A DNA stretch of 64,000 bases from Parietaria judaica (lineage: Eukaryota > Streptophyta > Magnoliopsida > Rosales > Urticaceae): contig OX940866.1 of the NCBI GenBank assembly GCA_954871525.1, forward strand, positions 13,663,001 to 13,727,000. Reading direction: 5' to 3'. Each line of letters opens with the position of its first letter. Within the stretch, counting starts at the first letter, position 1. Positions 1-12,831 of this stretch are shown in pieces. A model generated the notes under the pieces. That model was given only the letters and a program-made list of their open reading frames with translations. It was not told where the DNA came from and searched no databases. Both the position numbers and the translations under genes were made by a program.

Positions 1-732
1 ATCCGGATCCTCATTTGATATGTTTTTATGTTCAAATCGGGCACCTAAGCCGAAAAAAGTCATGGCCTCCGGAAGTTAGGTCTTGCATGAACGCCTTTGG
101 GAACGTCCAATGCGAGCTCTCCGGTGGGCCCGGTCCCGTCACTTATATATATAATATATAATATTATATTATATTAACCCGAAACAATTAAAAACAAAAC
201 ATAAGAACCAGTAAGAAAACAGCATCAACATTGCCAAACTCCGTTGATTGTCACTCGAATTTTCTTCATTACATTTGGGCAGAGAGAAAGGAAGGTCATT
301 CATTCTCAGGCCTCTCCAGTTGCGATCATCCGTACTGGGCCAACTCGGTCTCTCTCTGAAACAGACATTCTCTTCAAGCTTTCGAGGGTTGGTGTCTCTA
401 TGCTCAGTGTTTGAGATCAGATTGGCAATGGTTTACGACATGAAAAGAATGTGGGAAACCTGTTTGATAAAATGTCTCAATGAAGCATAACCATTTCAGT
501 CACCAATTTCTAGTCTTTAATGTATACACAGCAATTAGTGTTGGTTGTTTTGATTCTTTGTTTCAAATTTTGGATGATAATTTGCTAAGTGAGGGAGCTT
601 ATCCCAAGTAATTTTTGGTTCAGGAGATGTATGTGAAGAATTTGCAAAGTCAAGGGGTTTGTTTGAATTAAATTGTTCCTAGATTTTCAAAAGTTATACT
701 TTTCTGTGAGCAGGGACCTTGGACGAGTTTTC
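1..732. other. Upstream region and probable 5' leader of U11/U12-65K
   Basis: No coding sequence with recognisable similarity is seen here. There is an AT-only stretch near 145-178. The bases just before the start codon include a good 3' splice-site-like sequence ending at about 713 (gtgagcag), so the leader may contain an intron. That is an inference; the transcription start cannot be placed by eye. Confidence 0.4.
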
Positions 733-3700
733 ATGGCGGAAGTGTCTCCCCTGAACCAAAATCAGCACAACACTCTACTGATTCGGCACTTACCAAATGC
801 CATTCCCGAAGAAACTCTATCCCGCCTCTTCTCCCACTATGGCGCTTCTTCGGTTCGCTCGTGCGCTGCCCATGGCCGGTCTCTCTGCCTCAACACAACC
901 ATTTGCTTCCTATTTTTATTGTGCTTTTCAGTTTCGGTCCTCATTTTCGTTTTTCCTTTCTTTGTGTTTGTCTGCCTTTTTTCTGTAGACTGAAAAATTG
1001 TGCTTTTGTGGACTTTCACAACGAGACCTTGGCTATGCAAGCACAACGCCAGTTAAACGGGTACCGAAATTACAAACGAATCATCACTTTCCGTATTCTT
1101 ATATGCATTTTTGTTAGGATTCATTTTCCGGGGATTAATGGTGAATTGTGGTTTGTATGGTTTGGTGGTTAGGTTGAGGTTTCTTGGCAAAGTTTTGAAA
1201 GTTGAAAGGGCCTCTAAGACGACACCGCAACAAGATCAGGATGAGAATAAAGTTAAACCTGGAAACTGTGAAGTCCCAAGGGGCAAAAATGAAGGAAATC
1301 TGGTAGAAGGAGTCTTGAAGTCGAAATCCGTTCCTTCTGCCGAACCCATTGCCCCTAGAATCGGTGTGGATTATCCCTTCCCGCCTTATCTCGAGTATGC
1401 AACTTTCTTTACCTTCAGATTCATCGGATCTCAAATGTTTCCAGTTTTGTAGCTTAACGATACGTGGAAGCAGTTATGCCATCATGCAGCTTGAGAACTC
1501 CATATTGATCTTTGTGATACTTGTAAATCTTACATCACAGATATGCCTACCCACCGCCGGACGGGAATATCCTGACTAACATCGTCAATGCACTTATTGC
1601 TGTTCCGCGTTTCTACACACAGGTCGTTGTCTATTTCATTTAGAGCCAGTAGAACTATGAATTTACTCTGAATTAGTCAAATTGATGGTCGAATCACTTT
1701 CGCGCATGTCTCTTTGTAGGTCTTGCACTTGATGAATAAAATGAATATCCCGGCTCCATTTCGTATGGCTATGCCGACTCCACCTCTTCCACCAGTAGCA
1801 CCGGTGCAACCGCCGCCACCTCCTCTTGAAGAAACAAAGCAACAGATGAAGGAAATATCTAGTGAGGAGTCAGAAGTGGACTCGTCCGATGAGGTAATGT
1901 TTTACGGTTTATCTGATTAGAAGGTCGAAGTTTGAACTTATAAAGTTAGTTAAATTCATACGCGACGTATACTTTCCGCTTTGGTGCTTTTTAATTATGA
2001 TTTGGCTGTCACCTGTTACATTGGGTATGTTTTGGAGTCTTATGGTCATATATTAGTCTAGCATATTATATATATTTGTGTAAAGATTCTTTTTCTTTTT
2101 TTGCTTTTATGTTTTTGTTTATAGGAGCACGGAGCTTCAAGGGCCTCAAAGCGTATCAAGCGAGATTCTATTCTACGCCCTGCAGTTGATAAAGGTGTAG
2201 CTCGAGATCCCGTAGGAGTGAAACCTGCCACTTTGACACCGAAAGAGATACCAGTGATCAAAAAGAGAAATCCCCTGTTGCAGGTATTTTATTTCTGTAT
2301 GGATGATAATAAATAGATTATCTATTTCATCTTAAGATACTTAATTTTTCTTTTCTGTACAGATAAATATTGCTCCTAAGGCAGATCAGGAGGAACACAA
2401 CCATGATAGCGTTACAAGTGAAACCGAAGAACCGAAAGCAGAAATTTTAGACATCAAACCTTACGCCTTTCCAGAAGAGATACAGAGCAGTAAACTGGGC
2501 ACAGAGGAATTATTATCCCTTCCAGTGTTTAAGGTACCGGTCCGGCGTTTAAGTTCTTGTATTCTCACGCATCTTCCTCGCCAAAATAAAATAGGGTATG
2601 GAAAAGAAACTTACGCATCTTGTGGTATTTTTCTTACTAAGAAAATATTAGCCATAAGAATCTCTTTTTTTTTTTTGGGGGTATTATTTCACCATTAAAG
2701 CTTGTATTATTTCAAATTTTTTTCTTATTTACATACAATGTTTCTTTGAGTTCTGCAGAACTATAAACCAGGGAACCCTGCCCCCGTGTTGTATATCAAG
2801 AACTTGGCCAAGGATGTTGTTGTTGATGACTTTTACTACATATTTGGTGAGCTCTTCTAGTCTAGATTTTATTTCCAGCTCTATATCCATCTATATATTC
2901 CGTACATTTCAAATATAATTGGTGTTTGAAACCCAACGTTGACGTAACTATTTCCTCCGTCCCTAACACAAAACACCATCCACCAATAGCCAATTGGGAT
3001 TCACCAAGGTATTTGAATCCCGGAAACTTTATCCGAATTGCACAAAACGTTGTCTCGCTTTTTGAGGGAAAGGCACAAACTCTCCAAGATGGCTGCGGAT
3101 TCAAACCAATTAAACAGAACATAAAAAACCTTTCTCCTACCAATGGGGCCACTTAAAAAAGGTTAATTAAAATTTATTCCTAAATTACATAATGAACTTT
3201 AATGACATAAAGATAAAAGGCAATAGAGGACATAAAATAAAACTAAGTCCCTCCTCACCCTTCTCTCGGCGTTTATAACCGAGTAAAGGTCTATCACTAT
3301 TCAATTACGTGAATAAAGAACTGATATGTTCTTTTAAATCCCCCTTTTCGTCGGCATAGGTGAAGAGTTATGAAATTTACATTTTTGCATTTATCATGCA
3401 CGATAACGCTGTATGTTCAAAACATTGATATTTGTCTAAACGCTCAGTAGAGAGATTGTACTACCATAGTCTAACTTCAACAGCATAGGAAGCACGGTTA
3501 GAAGAACAGTTTTTCGATGTTATAACAAGCTTGTGCATGTGTCGCAGGATCGTTATTTGGAAGTAGTGATGTGGCCAAATCTAGCCTCAGTGTGAAGCTT
3601 ATGCAGGTACAATCTGGTAACTTAGTCTCTTGACATTGATTCTCCTAAGAGAATTCAAAGTTGTCCAAGGATGAAGATTTAGTAACTATATGTTTCCTAT

Positions 3701-4071
3701 CGTATCGAAAATGTCAGGAAGGAAGAATGAGAGGTCAAGCTTTCGTGACATTCGCTACTATCGAACTCGCTCATCAAGCTTTGGTATGTACGCTACTCCT
3801 ATTATATCGTCATCTCTTGAGTTAGGGAGAGAGAAAGTTTAGTACCGTTGTTTCTTGAGTTAGGGAGTTTTTCTTGGTTTAGGAAATCGTGTGGGATCCT
3901 CGACTTGGGGCCATATCATATATCTCTCTATATAGAGTAAAAATATGACTTACTCTAGGTCTCTACCAATGGTATTCCCCGCTGCAGAATCTAGTGAACG
4001 GTTACGAGTTCAAGGGCAAGCCAATGGTGATCCAGTTCGGCCGCAATCCAGCAGCTGCTAAAGAAAAATAG
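733..4071 (+). CDS. U11/U12-65K: U11/U12 small nuclear ribonucleoprotein 65 kDa protein
   Basis: Spliced gene with exons 733-878, 989-1060, 1173-1394, 1541-1622, 1720-1893, 2125-2283, 2363-2533, 2759-2846, 3548-3606, 3718-3783 and 3988-4071 (1323 nt, 440 aa). All introns are GT-AG and all junctions keep frame. In this family the protein is a subunit of the minor-spliceosome U11/U12 di-snRNP in the nucleus; the C-terminal RRM binds U12 snRNA and the N-terminal part contacts the U11-59K protein. The first RRM is visible from about residue 14 (LLIRHL, then KNCAFVDF). A proline-rich segment follows near residues 193-211. The C-terminal RRM spans about 343-437 with RNP2 VLYIKNL (352-358) and RNP1 RGQAFVTF (396-403). 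An in-frame ATG lies 60 nt upstream at 673, but a likely 3' splice site separates the two and MAEVS fits the family start better. The length matches the plant orthologue as I remember it. No internal stops are present, so it looks functional. Confidence 0.93.
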
Positions 4072-5140
4072 AAGCCGTTGTGTCGTCAAGCTTTCAAGGT
4101 CGGTTTTCAAGAATCTTTCCTTTTAACCTTTTTCTTTATAAGTTTCAACTGGTAATATTCTAATAGTTACTTGAAACCCACTGCATTGTTACAGACGAGT
4201 TAAATCATCGCGACCTTTGATGATATTGCGTGGTCTAAGAAAAGGAACACTGAATCCTTCTTGCTAAGGTTTTAAGTACCCGTATTTGCGAGCGCTTTAC
4301 TCACTGGCAGCCGGCCTGAGAATAATTGTGCAATTAATTGTTCTTGGTTTCTCCCAATTGCGCGGTCCGAAATGTCAACCTACAATACTCTATAGGCTCT
4401 TAGCACAGGTCAACAAAGCTGTAGAAATTCACATGTTCTTGGTCTTATGACCTTAACTGACAAAAACAGTGTAAAACTTCGAAATTCCCTTCGGGGGTTT
4501 AATTAATTTTAACTAGTTATTATCTTAATTAAGTGGCCTTTGTTGCCCATTTGGTTAAAATGAACCAAGATATGTAAGGTGCCACTTATGGTGTGGTTGG
4601 GCAGTTTTGTTTTTGCTTCACTTTGCGTTGAGACTCTCGGGAGAGCACGCCCGTGCCCTCGGAGGGTCGGATGTAGTCGGAGGGTCGGATGTAGTTGTCA
4701 TTGCAATAAAGTGAAATGGGGATTCACGTTCTTGTTGATTCCTGTTTGTAGAATTATCTCGTTGCGTTTTGTGTGCATATCAAGGCGAATCACAGGTTGA
4801 TAATCGGGATTATGAAGAGGAGAAAGTAAAAAGAGGAAATGTGAATGGGAAATTTGATGACGGCGAAGGGACGTATTGCGGATGCTGAGAATGTCGCTCT
4901 TCGTAACGGACAACAATATGGACGAATATGATCTACCAATAAACAGCTATTTCGGCAATCATCGACTTCTACTGTGTCCGATAAAATTCACGAAACATCA
5001 TCAGACACATTGGACAATCTTGAATGCTAGGGAAAAATTTTCAAATCACCAACGGTTGTTGACATTGGAGAAATTCCATTGAAATAGAAATTGTCCCATT
5101 TTGAAGGAACAATAGTACACAGAATTGAAGATATTTTAAA
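4072..5140. other. 3' UTR and spacer after U11/U12-65K
   Basis: This holds the 3' flank of the gene, with a further possible 3' UTR intron-like stretch after 4098. An imperfect tandem duplication of about 18 bp (core ggagggtcggatgtagt) lies near 4661-4696. No coding sequence is recognised. The last nine bases (5132-5140) are the left target-site duplication of the next element. Confidence 0.5.
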
Positions 5141-6718
5141 GGGTTAATTGCGGCAAAAATACCCAACCTTTATAAATATTCTCCGATAGGTACCCAACCT
5201 CAATAAACGTAGGCAAAAGTACCCAACGTCATACTTTTGTCGCCGACCAACTAAAGCCGTTAGGCACTGCCTACGTGGCCGTTAGGTTGTCTCATGTGAA
5301 ATGCCACGTGGCCAAAGATTGGGTACTTTTGCCGCCATGTGGCAAAATGTTGGTACTTTTGCCGCCACGTGGCATTAAGAAAACAATTTTTTTTTTCCAG
5401 TTAGCCTATATGTTTTTTGTTTTTTTATGTATATCAAACATGATCAAATAATTTTATAAAATATGTACTTATAAGAAAATATGTTATTTTTTTAAATAAT
5501 TGAATAATTACTTAAAATTATTAGTTTTAATTTATTTAAGAAAATCTTTCCCGTGGCACATATTTTTATTTTTATTTTTTTACATATGTTAAATATAATC
5601 AAATAATTTTATAAACACATGTTTTTATAAAAATATTTTTTTCTATATAATATCACGGGCATTTTAATATTAAAATTAAGGCATGATATGATTTTTGAAG
5701 ACATATAACATATATGAAACTAAGGCATGATTAAAATAAATAATTGTATCAAATAAAATTCAAACTAAATTTAAACCGAAAGTTTGGTGATTGGTAAATA
5801 TTATGTTTAACCTTATTATTTTTTATTTTAAAGTGAAAAAAGAAAAACTAAAATATGCGTTAAGGTTAATCTGTACCAATCACATATAACCAACCGCCGT
5901 ATAATGTTTTTATCACTATCTGTCTGTTAAATATTGGGTTAATTGCGGCAAAAAAGAAAGACTAAAATATTTTCGTTTTCTTTTTCTTTTTTAACTTTAA
6001 AACAAAAAATAATAAGGTTAAACATAATTTTTACCAATGACCAAACTTTCGGTTTAAATTCAGTTTGAACCGTATTTGATACAATTATTTGTTTTAATCA
6101 TGCCTTAGTTTCATATATGTTATATATCTTCAAAAATCATATCATGCCTTAACTTTAATATTAAAATGTCCGTGATATTATATACAATAATGTTTTAGTT
6201 TCAAAATTTTAATATAATCTATTCAAAAATTATAAATTATTCCTATAAGAAAAAAAAAATTATAAAAATATATTTTATAAAATTATTTGATTATATTTAA
6301 CATATGTAAAAAATAAAAATATGTGCTACGGGAAAGATTTTCTTTGTAAAAAAATAATTATTTGATTATTTAAAAAAATAACATATTTTTTTATAAGTAC
6401 ATAATTTATAAAATTATTTGATCATATTTGATATATGTAAAAAAATAAAAACATATTGGCTAACGGGAAAGAATTTTTTTTTTAATGCCACGTGGCGGCA
6501 AAAGTACTCAACTTTTGGTAACGTGGCGGCAAAAGTACCCAACGTTTGGCCACGTGGCATTCCACTTGAGACTGCCTAACAGCCACGTAGGCAGTGTCTA
6601 ACGGCGTTAGTTGGTCGGCGACAAAAGTATGACGTTGGGTACTTTTACCTATGTTTATTGAGGTTGTACCTATCGGAGAATATTGACAAAGGTTGGGTAT
6701 TTTTGCCGCAATTAACCC
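5141..6718. mobile_element. Non-autonomous Mutator-like foldback element (MULE copy A)
   Basis: The element begins GGGTTAATTGCGGC and ends with the exact inverse. It is flanked by a perfect 9-bp direct repeat TATTTTAAA (5132-5140 and 6719-6727), the duplication length expected of the Mutator superfamily. The two arms are about 750 bp each and can be followed as inverted copies almost to the middle, near 5900-5960, with only a short unpaired centre. There is no transposase coding capacity. The element is very AT-rich except near the tips. A transcript across it would fold into a long hairpin. Confidence 0.9.
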
Positions 6719-7689
6719 TATTTTAAAATGGCTTAAAAAAGAGACGTCGGAGAATAGCTCAAGTAAACTCACGTCATCATAATACAATAATTTACTTTCT
6801 ATTTTTAGATGATTATAATCGGAGTGATAGATATGCTCAAGACTTTAGGACAACATTTTATCACCAAATTTTAAGCAAGCATTGTTAGAAGGGATTATTG
6901 TGGTAAAAGTGCAAGTTTTCTTTATTTATTTTAAATAATGCAGTATATTTTTCAGATTTCAATTGAGCTTACGTACGGTCGTGAAATTGTGTGTTTTTGA
7001 TTGATTTCGTCCGATATATCTCCGTCAATGTTAAATTTGTTACACGGTGCAGCTCAAATAAACACTTTTCTTTTCTTTTTTTTCCTCAACATTTTGAGAT
7101 TTTCCTTGTTAACTAATTAAATTTAAAGCATATTTCGTAAATGATTTAAAATTTACGGAGATATATGAAGAAGAAGAAAAAAAAATCAATCGAAAATATA
7201 CTTAAAAATATATTACACTATTTTGAAGAAAAAAAACTCTGAGTATTTTCACGTAATTATATTTTATTAGAAAGCTTGGGGCAAAACAAAAAGCGGCTTT
7301 GTGTCGTTTTCATTTAGGACTTCAGAAATTGGGAAGTTCACACTTTATGCCCCACCAACAATCAAAACCAACCACATAAATAAAGTAAAAAAAGCTTATA
7401 ATTTATATAAATTTTATATTGCTTTGGGTTTAGACTTCTTTTTGTGGGATCCACATGTGACACAATGCACAAATATAGTTAAATACTTAATTAGATGTCA
7501 ATCATATTATTATTATTAATTATGAGTTATTCTAATTGTCCTAAATTGTAAATACATATACTCTCCAGATTAAAAAAAAAAAAACTAAAATAAAAATACA
7601 CTCTCAAATCATGCTGACTTTGAAATTTTCCTTGCTGGGTAAAACAAATACATAAGAGCTTACCAAATTTTAATTACTTTACTCCAAGG

Positions 7690-8190
7690 GTCAAATTTTC
7701 CCGATATTCCATCGATATTAGACGTGGTGATCGAAAACTTTTCTCAACATTTTTCTATTCTTTTATAGATTTTCATGGAAAAATCACCGAAAATCCAACT
7801 AATTTTCCCAATAATTTTTTTGTAAATTATCGAAAATCGACGACTTTTTTAGGAAATTTGAAAACTTGTTGAGGTATATACTTGTAGGAAGATGAGTAAT
7901 GACGTTGCAAGGACACATTGTACCCCTTTCTTCATGTTTATGTTTGAGACTTTGTTTACATATGATAGTTGGCGTAAGACATATTATGCTATTATGTTAT
8001 TATATAAAAAGTGAATATAATTATGTATAAATATATTTTATATTTTTTTCATCGATAACCGATTAATCCGTCGATAAGTTTCGATAACGATAACCTGATT
8101 CTTTATATCTTTTCCATCGATTTGTTACCAAACAATAAATGCATCGATAACGGCTACTGATTTGTCGGTCAAAATGATAACCCGACCCCT
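7690..8190 (+). repeat. Degenerate CGATAA-rich dispersed repeat, copy 1
   Basis: This stretch contains multiple variants of cgataaccgattaatcc and tcgataagtttcgataac. The same words occur in reverse complement at 41350-41540, so it is a dispersed family. Ends and class cannot be defined from two copies. Confidence 0.45.
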
Positions 8191-8629
8191 GCTTTACTCT
8201 AGTAATTTAGGGCAATTTTATGTGCACCTTAAATTATATTTTATTCATTAACGGCAAAAAAAGAAAAAGAAAAAGAAAAAGAAAAAAAGTGAAGCAAATC
8301 CAGAGATGAAAGTACATGATGCTAATATGGCATAAGGCACACAAGTTCTAACCTCGTTATTGTTGCCTATTTTTACCCATTTCCATTATTCATACTTCAT
8401 AGGCAAAACAAAAGTTACCATCTTCCAAAATGTACACACCTTTTAATGGCAAATCTTCTAATATTCTCTCACCACTCTCGCATTACTACGTGGCAGAGTA
8501 TCATTGGTTGCAACTATTACACGCACGTGAGGTCGGCCGTAGCCGATCAAACTCACCCCTCTGCTCTGCTTATTCTAAATTGCAATCATCACCATCTTCG
8601 TTTTATCATTAAGCCTTTTGGCTCCTCTG

Positions 8630-8631
<2 letters not shown>

Positions 8632-8675
<44 letters not shown>
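8632..8675. repeat. AT dinucleotide microsatellite
   Basis: Uninterrupted alternating A and T over about 44 bp, roughly 200 bp upstream of the transporter start codon. It is likely polymorphic in length. Confidence 0.9.
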
Positions 8676-8679
<4 letters not shown>

Positions 8680-8868
8680 CAAAAGTTGTGGAGTCAATAT
8701 CGTTCAAACATTCTCCAACATTGGACGGTTCGAATTGGAGCTCTGCAATTGGGTTCTTCGCAGCTTTCCGCTGCTTCGGGCTTTCACTTCAAGCCTGGGA
8801 CTTTCATGTGAATTCCCACTTGGGTTCTTCCAAAAGCTGCGTCTTGCTTCGTCGCCATAGCCATAATA

Positions 8869-11800
8869 ATGAGGAGCTTCAAAGACTTGTGGACGGAGAA
8901 GACTCTCATAGGACTCGGCTTGGGACAGTTGCTCTCTCTTCTCATCACTTCCACTGGCTTCTCCTCCTCCGAGCTCTCCAAAAAAGGTGCTTTACATACC
9001 ATATGTACATGTATATGTATGTATAGATGTAATTGTTGATGAATATTGATAATGATATTGCACCAAAATTACTCTGCCTGTGTTGTTCTTGGATGTGTTA
9101 TAGTTCTTGTTCTTCATACTTGCACTTGTTTTCGTTTTTCATTGCGAAGATGTCGGTTCATCGAATATTTTTTCGTGTTTTGTAGGAATAGATGCTCCGA
9201 CTTCGCAGTCCTTTCTGAACTATGTGCTCTTGGCTATTGTTTATGGAAGCATTTTAATTTATAGAAAGAAGCCGCTCAAGGTTTGTCGGTTTACGCATCG
9301 TTTTTTGAATTTTAAGTGTCGGTGTAGCTCTGTTATTGAGTGAGTTTATATAATTATAAAGATTGTCATGTAGTTGCTGGAATTATCCGTGTAAGCTTGG
9401 CTCCTCGTGTCTAGGACTATAAACTACGGTTTAGTGAACTTTTGGTTTCTGAAAGTTGAGTGAAATGAGGGTCGTGTCGGGATCTGACAGGTCTCGGAAA
9501 GAACCGATGTTTAAACCTTACAACCGTATCACGAGATCATTTGAATATGGCACTTTGATCCAGAATAGCCATTAGTTTCATTAAAGGGAGAAGTAGGGAA
9601 TGGATTCATTCAAATATATCCAATTTTTCTGGTGGAAGTTTAAACACCTCAACACTGACAAGTTATCTGCACGTATCGGACGACACCATTGAAGTTCGAT
9701 AAATATGCCTTTTTTGAGAATATACATAGTAATGCTTTGAAGTTTGAGCCGTCTCATTGGTTTTGAATTGATGCAGGCGAAATGGTATTATTACGTAATT
9801 CTCGGATTGGTAGACGTCGAGGCCAATTTTCTAGGTGAGATTGTCTTTACTTCTTTTCGGTGTGTAGAGGTAAATTACACTGCTCATGAATTTACATTTC
9901 TATTAACATTTGCATTAAAAATCTTTTTACCAAACCCGGAGAGGTTTGTACTTGCGTTTTTGTGACTCGTATTTGTACAAACCAATATGATCGAAGAACA
10001 GTCTTAAAAATTAATAAGGTAAAGATTGGGAGCAATTACATTGTGAATGATATGCAAGAAACAAAAGAAAAGAATCACACTCTTTGTTCTGTTTCATTAA
10101 AAAAGCTTGTCTTCAACTTCACAAACTTGTTAAATTCATTTGCAACGGCTCTTCATTGGCGTGTTAATGATTGTTTAATGTGCAGTTGTGAAGGCGTATC
10201 AGTATACGTCAATTACGAGTGTAATGCTCCTGGACTGTTGGGCGATCCCCGCTGTGATGCTTCTCACTTGGATTTTCTTGAAAACAAAGTATCGATTCAG
10301 AAAGATAAGCGGAGTGGTGGTCTGCATTGCCGGCCTCGTCCTTGTCGTGTTCTCGGATGTTCACTCCGGTGAAAGATCCGGTAATCTTTGTTCTCTGCTC
10401 GATAATCCGTCATGTTTATGCTAAACCCTTGCTCATGTACAAACGTAGAGTCAAGGATACTTGGGGAATCAGCCTTTGTCTTTATGCCGTATCAAGGGTA
10501 TTTTAGACTTCGATAGGATTGCGGGTTCGAAGTCCACCCTTTTTTTTATTCCTCGTAAATGATTCAGAAAATTCATCTCAATTCATAATCTGAAAAATTA
10601 CAACTTATTTGTTTCTGAATTTGATTATTGCCAGGAGGAAGCAACCCGCGTAAAGGGGATATACTCGTAATAGCCGGTGCTACGCTTTATGCTGTCAGTA
10701 ATGTCAGCGAGGTATGTCATTTTAACTCATTACAGAACAACTCGGAAGTTGCGATTTTAATGAAATTCTCTTCGTATTCTAAATGCTTCTAGAATTCACG
10801 GTCATCATTTCATTCAAAACAAATTGTAATATTGCACCAACTCTAGGTTTAAAGTAACAGCTAAACCATACATTGTGATTGTGATACGGCCCGTGATCGT
10901 GACCTCGTGACGGGAGCCGTGCTAATGTGAACGCTCACGTTTACAAAAACGATCCCTCACACACACCCTAATTCTTCCTCACGTGAGAGACATTAGAGTA
11001 ACTCGGTTGAAAGATAATCTCCGTTAATGAGAGGACACATTAATATGTAGGTCGTCATCGATTACTACTGGACGTTTCTTAACAGGATTTTTTAATTGTA
11101 ATGATTAAGTGACTAAACAATAAATTGCGTAACTTAAATATAAAATAAATCTTAAAGCATAAAATAACCGTCCACTCCCGAGTGCCCGGCCCGCTATTTT
11201 GTCAGCCCAATGATCCAGAAACGCGTCAGATTGGTTGCTATTTATTTTACAAATGCATTGTTTTTATGAATAATGCAGGAGTATCTTGTGAAGACTGCGG
11301 ATAGGATTGAACTGATGGCGATGCTGGGCCTCTTTGGCGCCATTATTAGCGCCATCCAAGTGTATCCTTCTCTTTGCTTCGTTGCTTAACCAACAAGTTA
11401 TTCTTTTTCGCACTCGCGTTCTCTAACGTCTATGATCGAGCCAATGCAGCTTCATTAGGGTTTGTCGGGTAATCGGATAAACGATAGAAGTGAGCTTATT
11501 GTCAATTATTAGTTGAGATTAAAGATGATACATTTTGAGATACGAATAGTTCCATGTTTTAGCCCTTAATGATTTGCACAGAAGCATATTCGAAAGGGAT
11601 AATCTCCAAGCCATTCATTGGTCACCTGGGGCTGTAAGTCTCTCTCTCACTCTCTCTAGGGTAAAAGTGTAAAATGCAGACTATAATACATATTACGTAT
11701 ATTCTATACTACACTCCCCGCCAGATTTGGTTGTATGTGTTTTTATACAAAACCGAGCTTGGAACTTAGTTCATCGGAGAAAGCCCTATGACGATTTTTT

Positions 11801-12646
11801 TTCTAGATGATCCGTAAATAGTCATTACGTATCACATTGCTAGATGATTCATACACACTGTGTTTTCGATTTCCAGGCTCTTCCTTTTTTCGGATTCTCG
11901 GTGGCTATGTTTCTCTTTTACTCCTTGGTTCCGATCTTGCTTAAGGTACGTACGGTTAAACTGAAAGTTTCAGCCATGGAAGATCCGGAAATCGGAAGGT
12001 AAATCTTGCTAGATCAGTACTGTAAGTTAATGTCGTTTCGCATGTCTTGCAGATAAACGGGTCAACGATGCTTAACTTATCTTTGTTGACTTCGGACATG
12101 TGGGCCGTCGTGATTCGCATATTCGCTTACCATGAGAAGGTCTCTTCCGACCTAGTTCACTTTCATTAAAAAAAAAAAACTCACTTTCATCAAAACGAAA
12201 GATCGATTAAAAAAAAAAAAAAAAACTAACTCCGACAATCCGCAATGGCAAGTATTTACTGATAGAGTTCGGAATATACATTTTTCTTTAGGTCGATTGG
12301 ATGTACTACGTAGCGTTTGCTGCTGTTGCTGTCGGCCTCGTGATCTACTCCGGGTATGAAATTCCTAACTTGTCGCCGATATATTACTGCTTATTTGCGA
12401 AGATTGATTAACATGGCGTCTTTTGGATTCTATTGCAGTTTTGACAAAGAGGAGATTCGCCGCGCTGATGTGGCAGACGAAGAAGCCGAGAGAAGCAAGC
12501 GCTTTGACGAGGAAGCTGGCTCTGGCAGCCGCAACAGGGGATCCGGCGAGAGGAGCTCGAGAATAGGCGATGCCTCGAGCAGCGGTGCCGAGCGGGAAAT
12601 AGTCGATAGCAAGAGCGCCGGAAAAGAAGTGCAACATAAGGTATAA
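8869..12646 (+). CDS. Solute carrier family 35 member F-type (DUF914) membrane transporter
   Basis: Spliced gene with exons 8869-8986, 9186-9280, 9777-9834, 10186-10380, 10635-10711, 11279-11361, 11582-11633, 11877-11945, 12053-12139, 12292-12353 and 12439-12646 (1104 nt, 367 aa). The protein fits the plant SLC35F family of the drug/metabolite transporter superfamily, normally about ten membrane helices in an internal membrane; the substrate is not established. Hydrophobic segments are visible in exons 1, 2, 4, 5, 6, 8, 9 and 10. Conserved family stretches include TSVMLLDCWAIP in exon 4, YAVSNVSEE across the exon 5/6 junction and AIHWSPGAALPF across exons 7/8. After the last helix comes a hydrophilic acidic tail of about 65 residues rich in E, R and S, probably cytosolic. 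The intron after exon 6 is U12-type (listed separately); all others are ordinary GT-AG. The final codons overlap a possible donor (AAG then GTATAA), so a 3' UTR intron or longer C-terminus cannot be excluded. Confidence 0.92.
11362..11581 (+). other. U12-type (minor spliceosome) intron
   Basis: The donor reads GTATCCTTCT, the full U12-type 5' splice-site consensus. Near the 3' end is CCCTTAAT (11563-11570), a close match to the U12 branch-point consensus. Its branch A lies about 11-12 nt before the terminal AG at 11580-11581, inside the 10-16 nt window expected for U12 introns. Splicing here restores phase (Q, V, S, I, F, E, R) and matches the family protein. It is a GT-AG subtype U12 intron in phase 2. 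Confidence 0.93.
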
Positions 12647-12792
12647 GATTGGCTTCGTCGCTGACGACGAAGATGAACTTGTTCTTGTTAGCTTTAGGAA
12701 TACTTCTCATGATTTGTTATAACAATGTAGTCTTGCTTTTGTTTTAGCCTGATCAACATTTTGGGAATGAACGTTATATTATATTAGGTTTC

Positions 12793-12831
<39 letters not shown>

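Larger units (their letters stand above)
6728..8868. other. AT-rich intergenic region upstream of the SLC35F-like gene
   Basis: No gene is recognised. The stretch contains a purine-rich (GAAAAA)n tract at about 8258-8290, the degenerate CGATAA-rich repeat listed separately, and the 44-bp AT dinucleotide run at 8632-8675. The last few hundred bases should contain the promoter and leader of the transporter gene; no convincing TATA box could be singled out from the AT run. Confidence 0.5.

Noticed and set aside
248..490. An 80-codon open frame upstream of the U11/U12-65K gene
   Set aside because: It has no recognisable protein features and lies where the 5' leader is expected. I treat it as chance.
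6482..6787. A 101-codon minus-strand frame at the end of the foldback element
   Set aside because: It spans an inverted-repeat arm and its target duplication. The corresponding left arm is not open, so it is chance.
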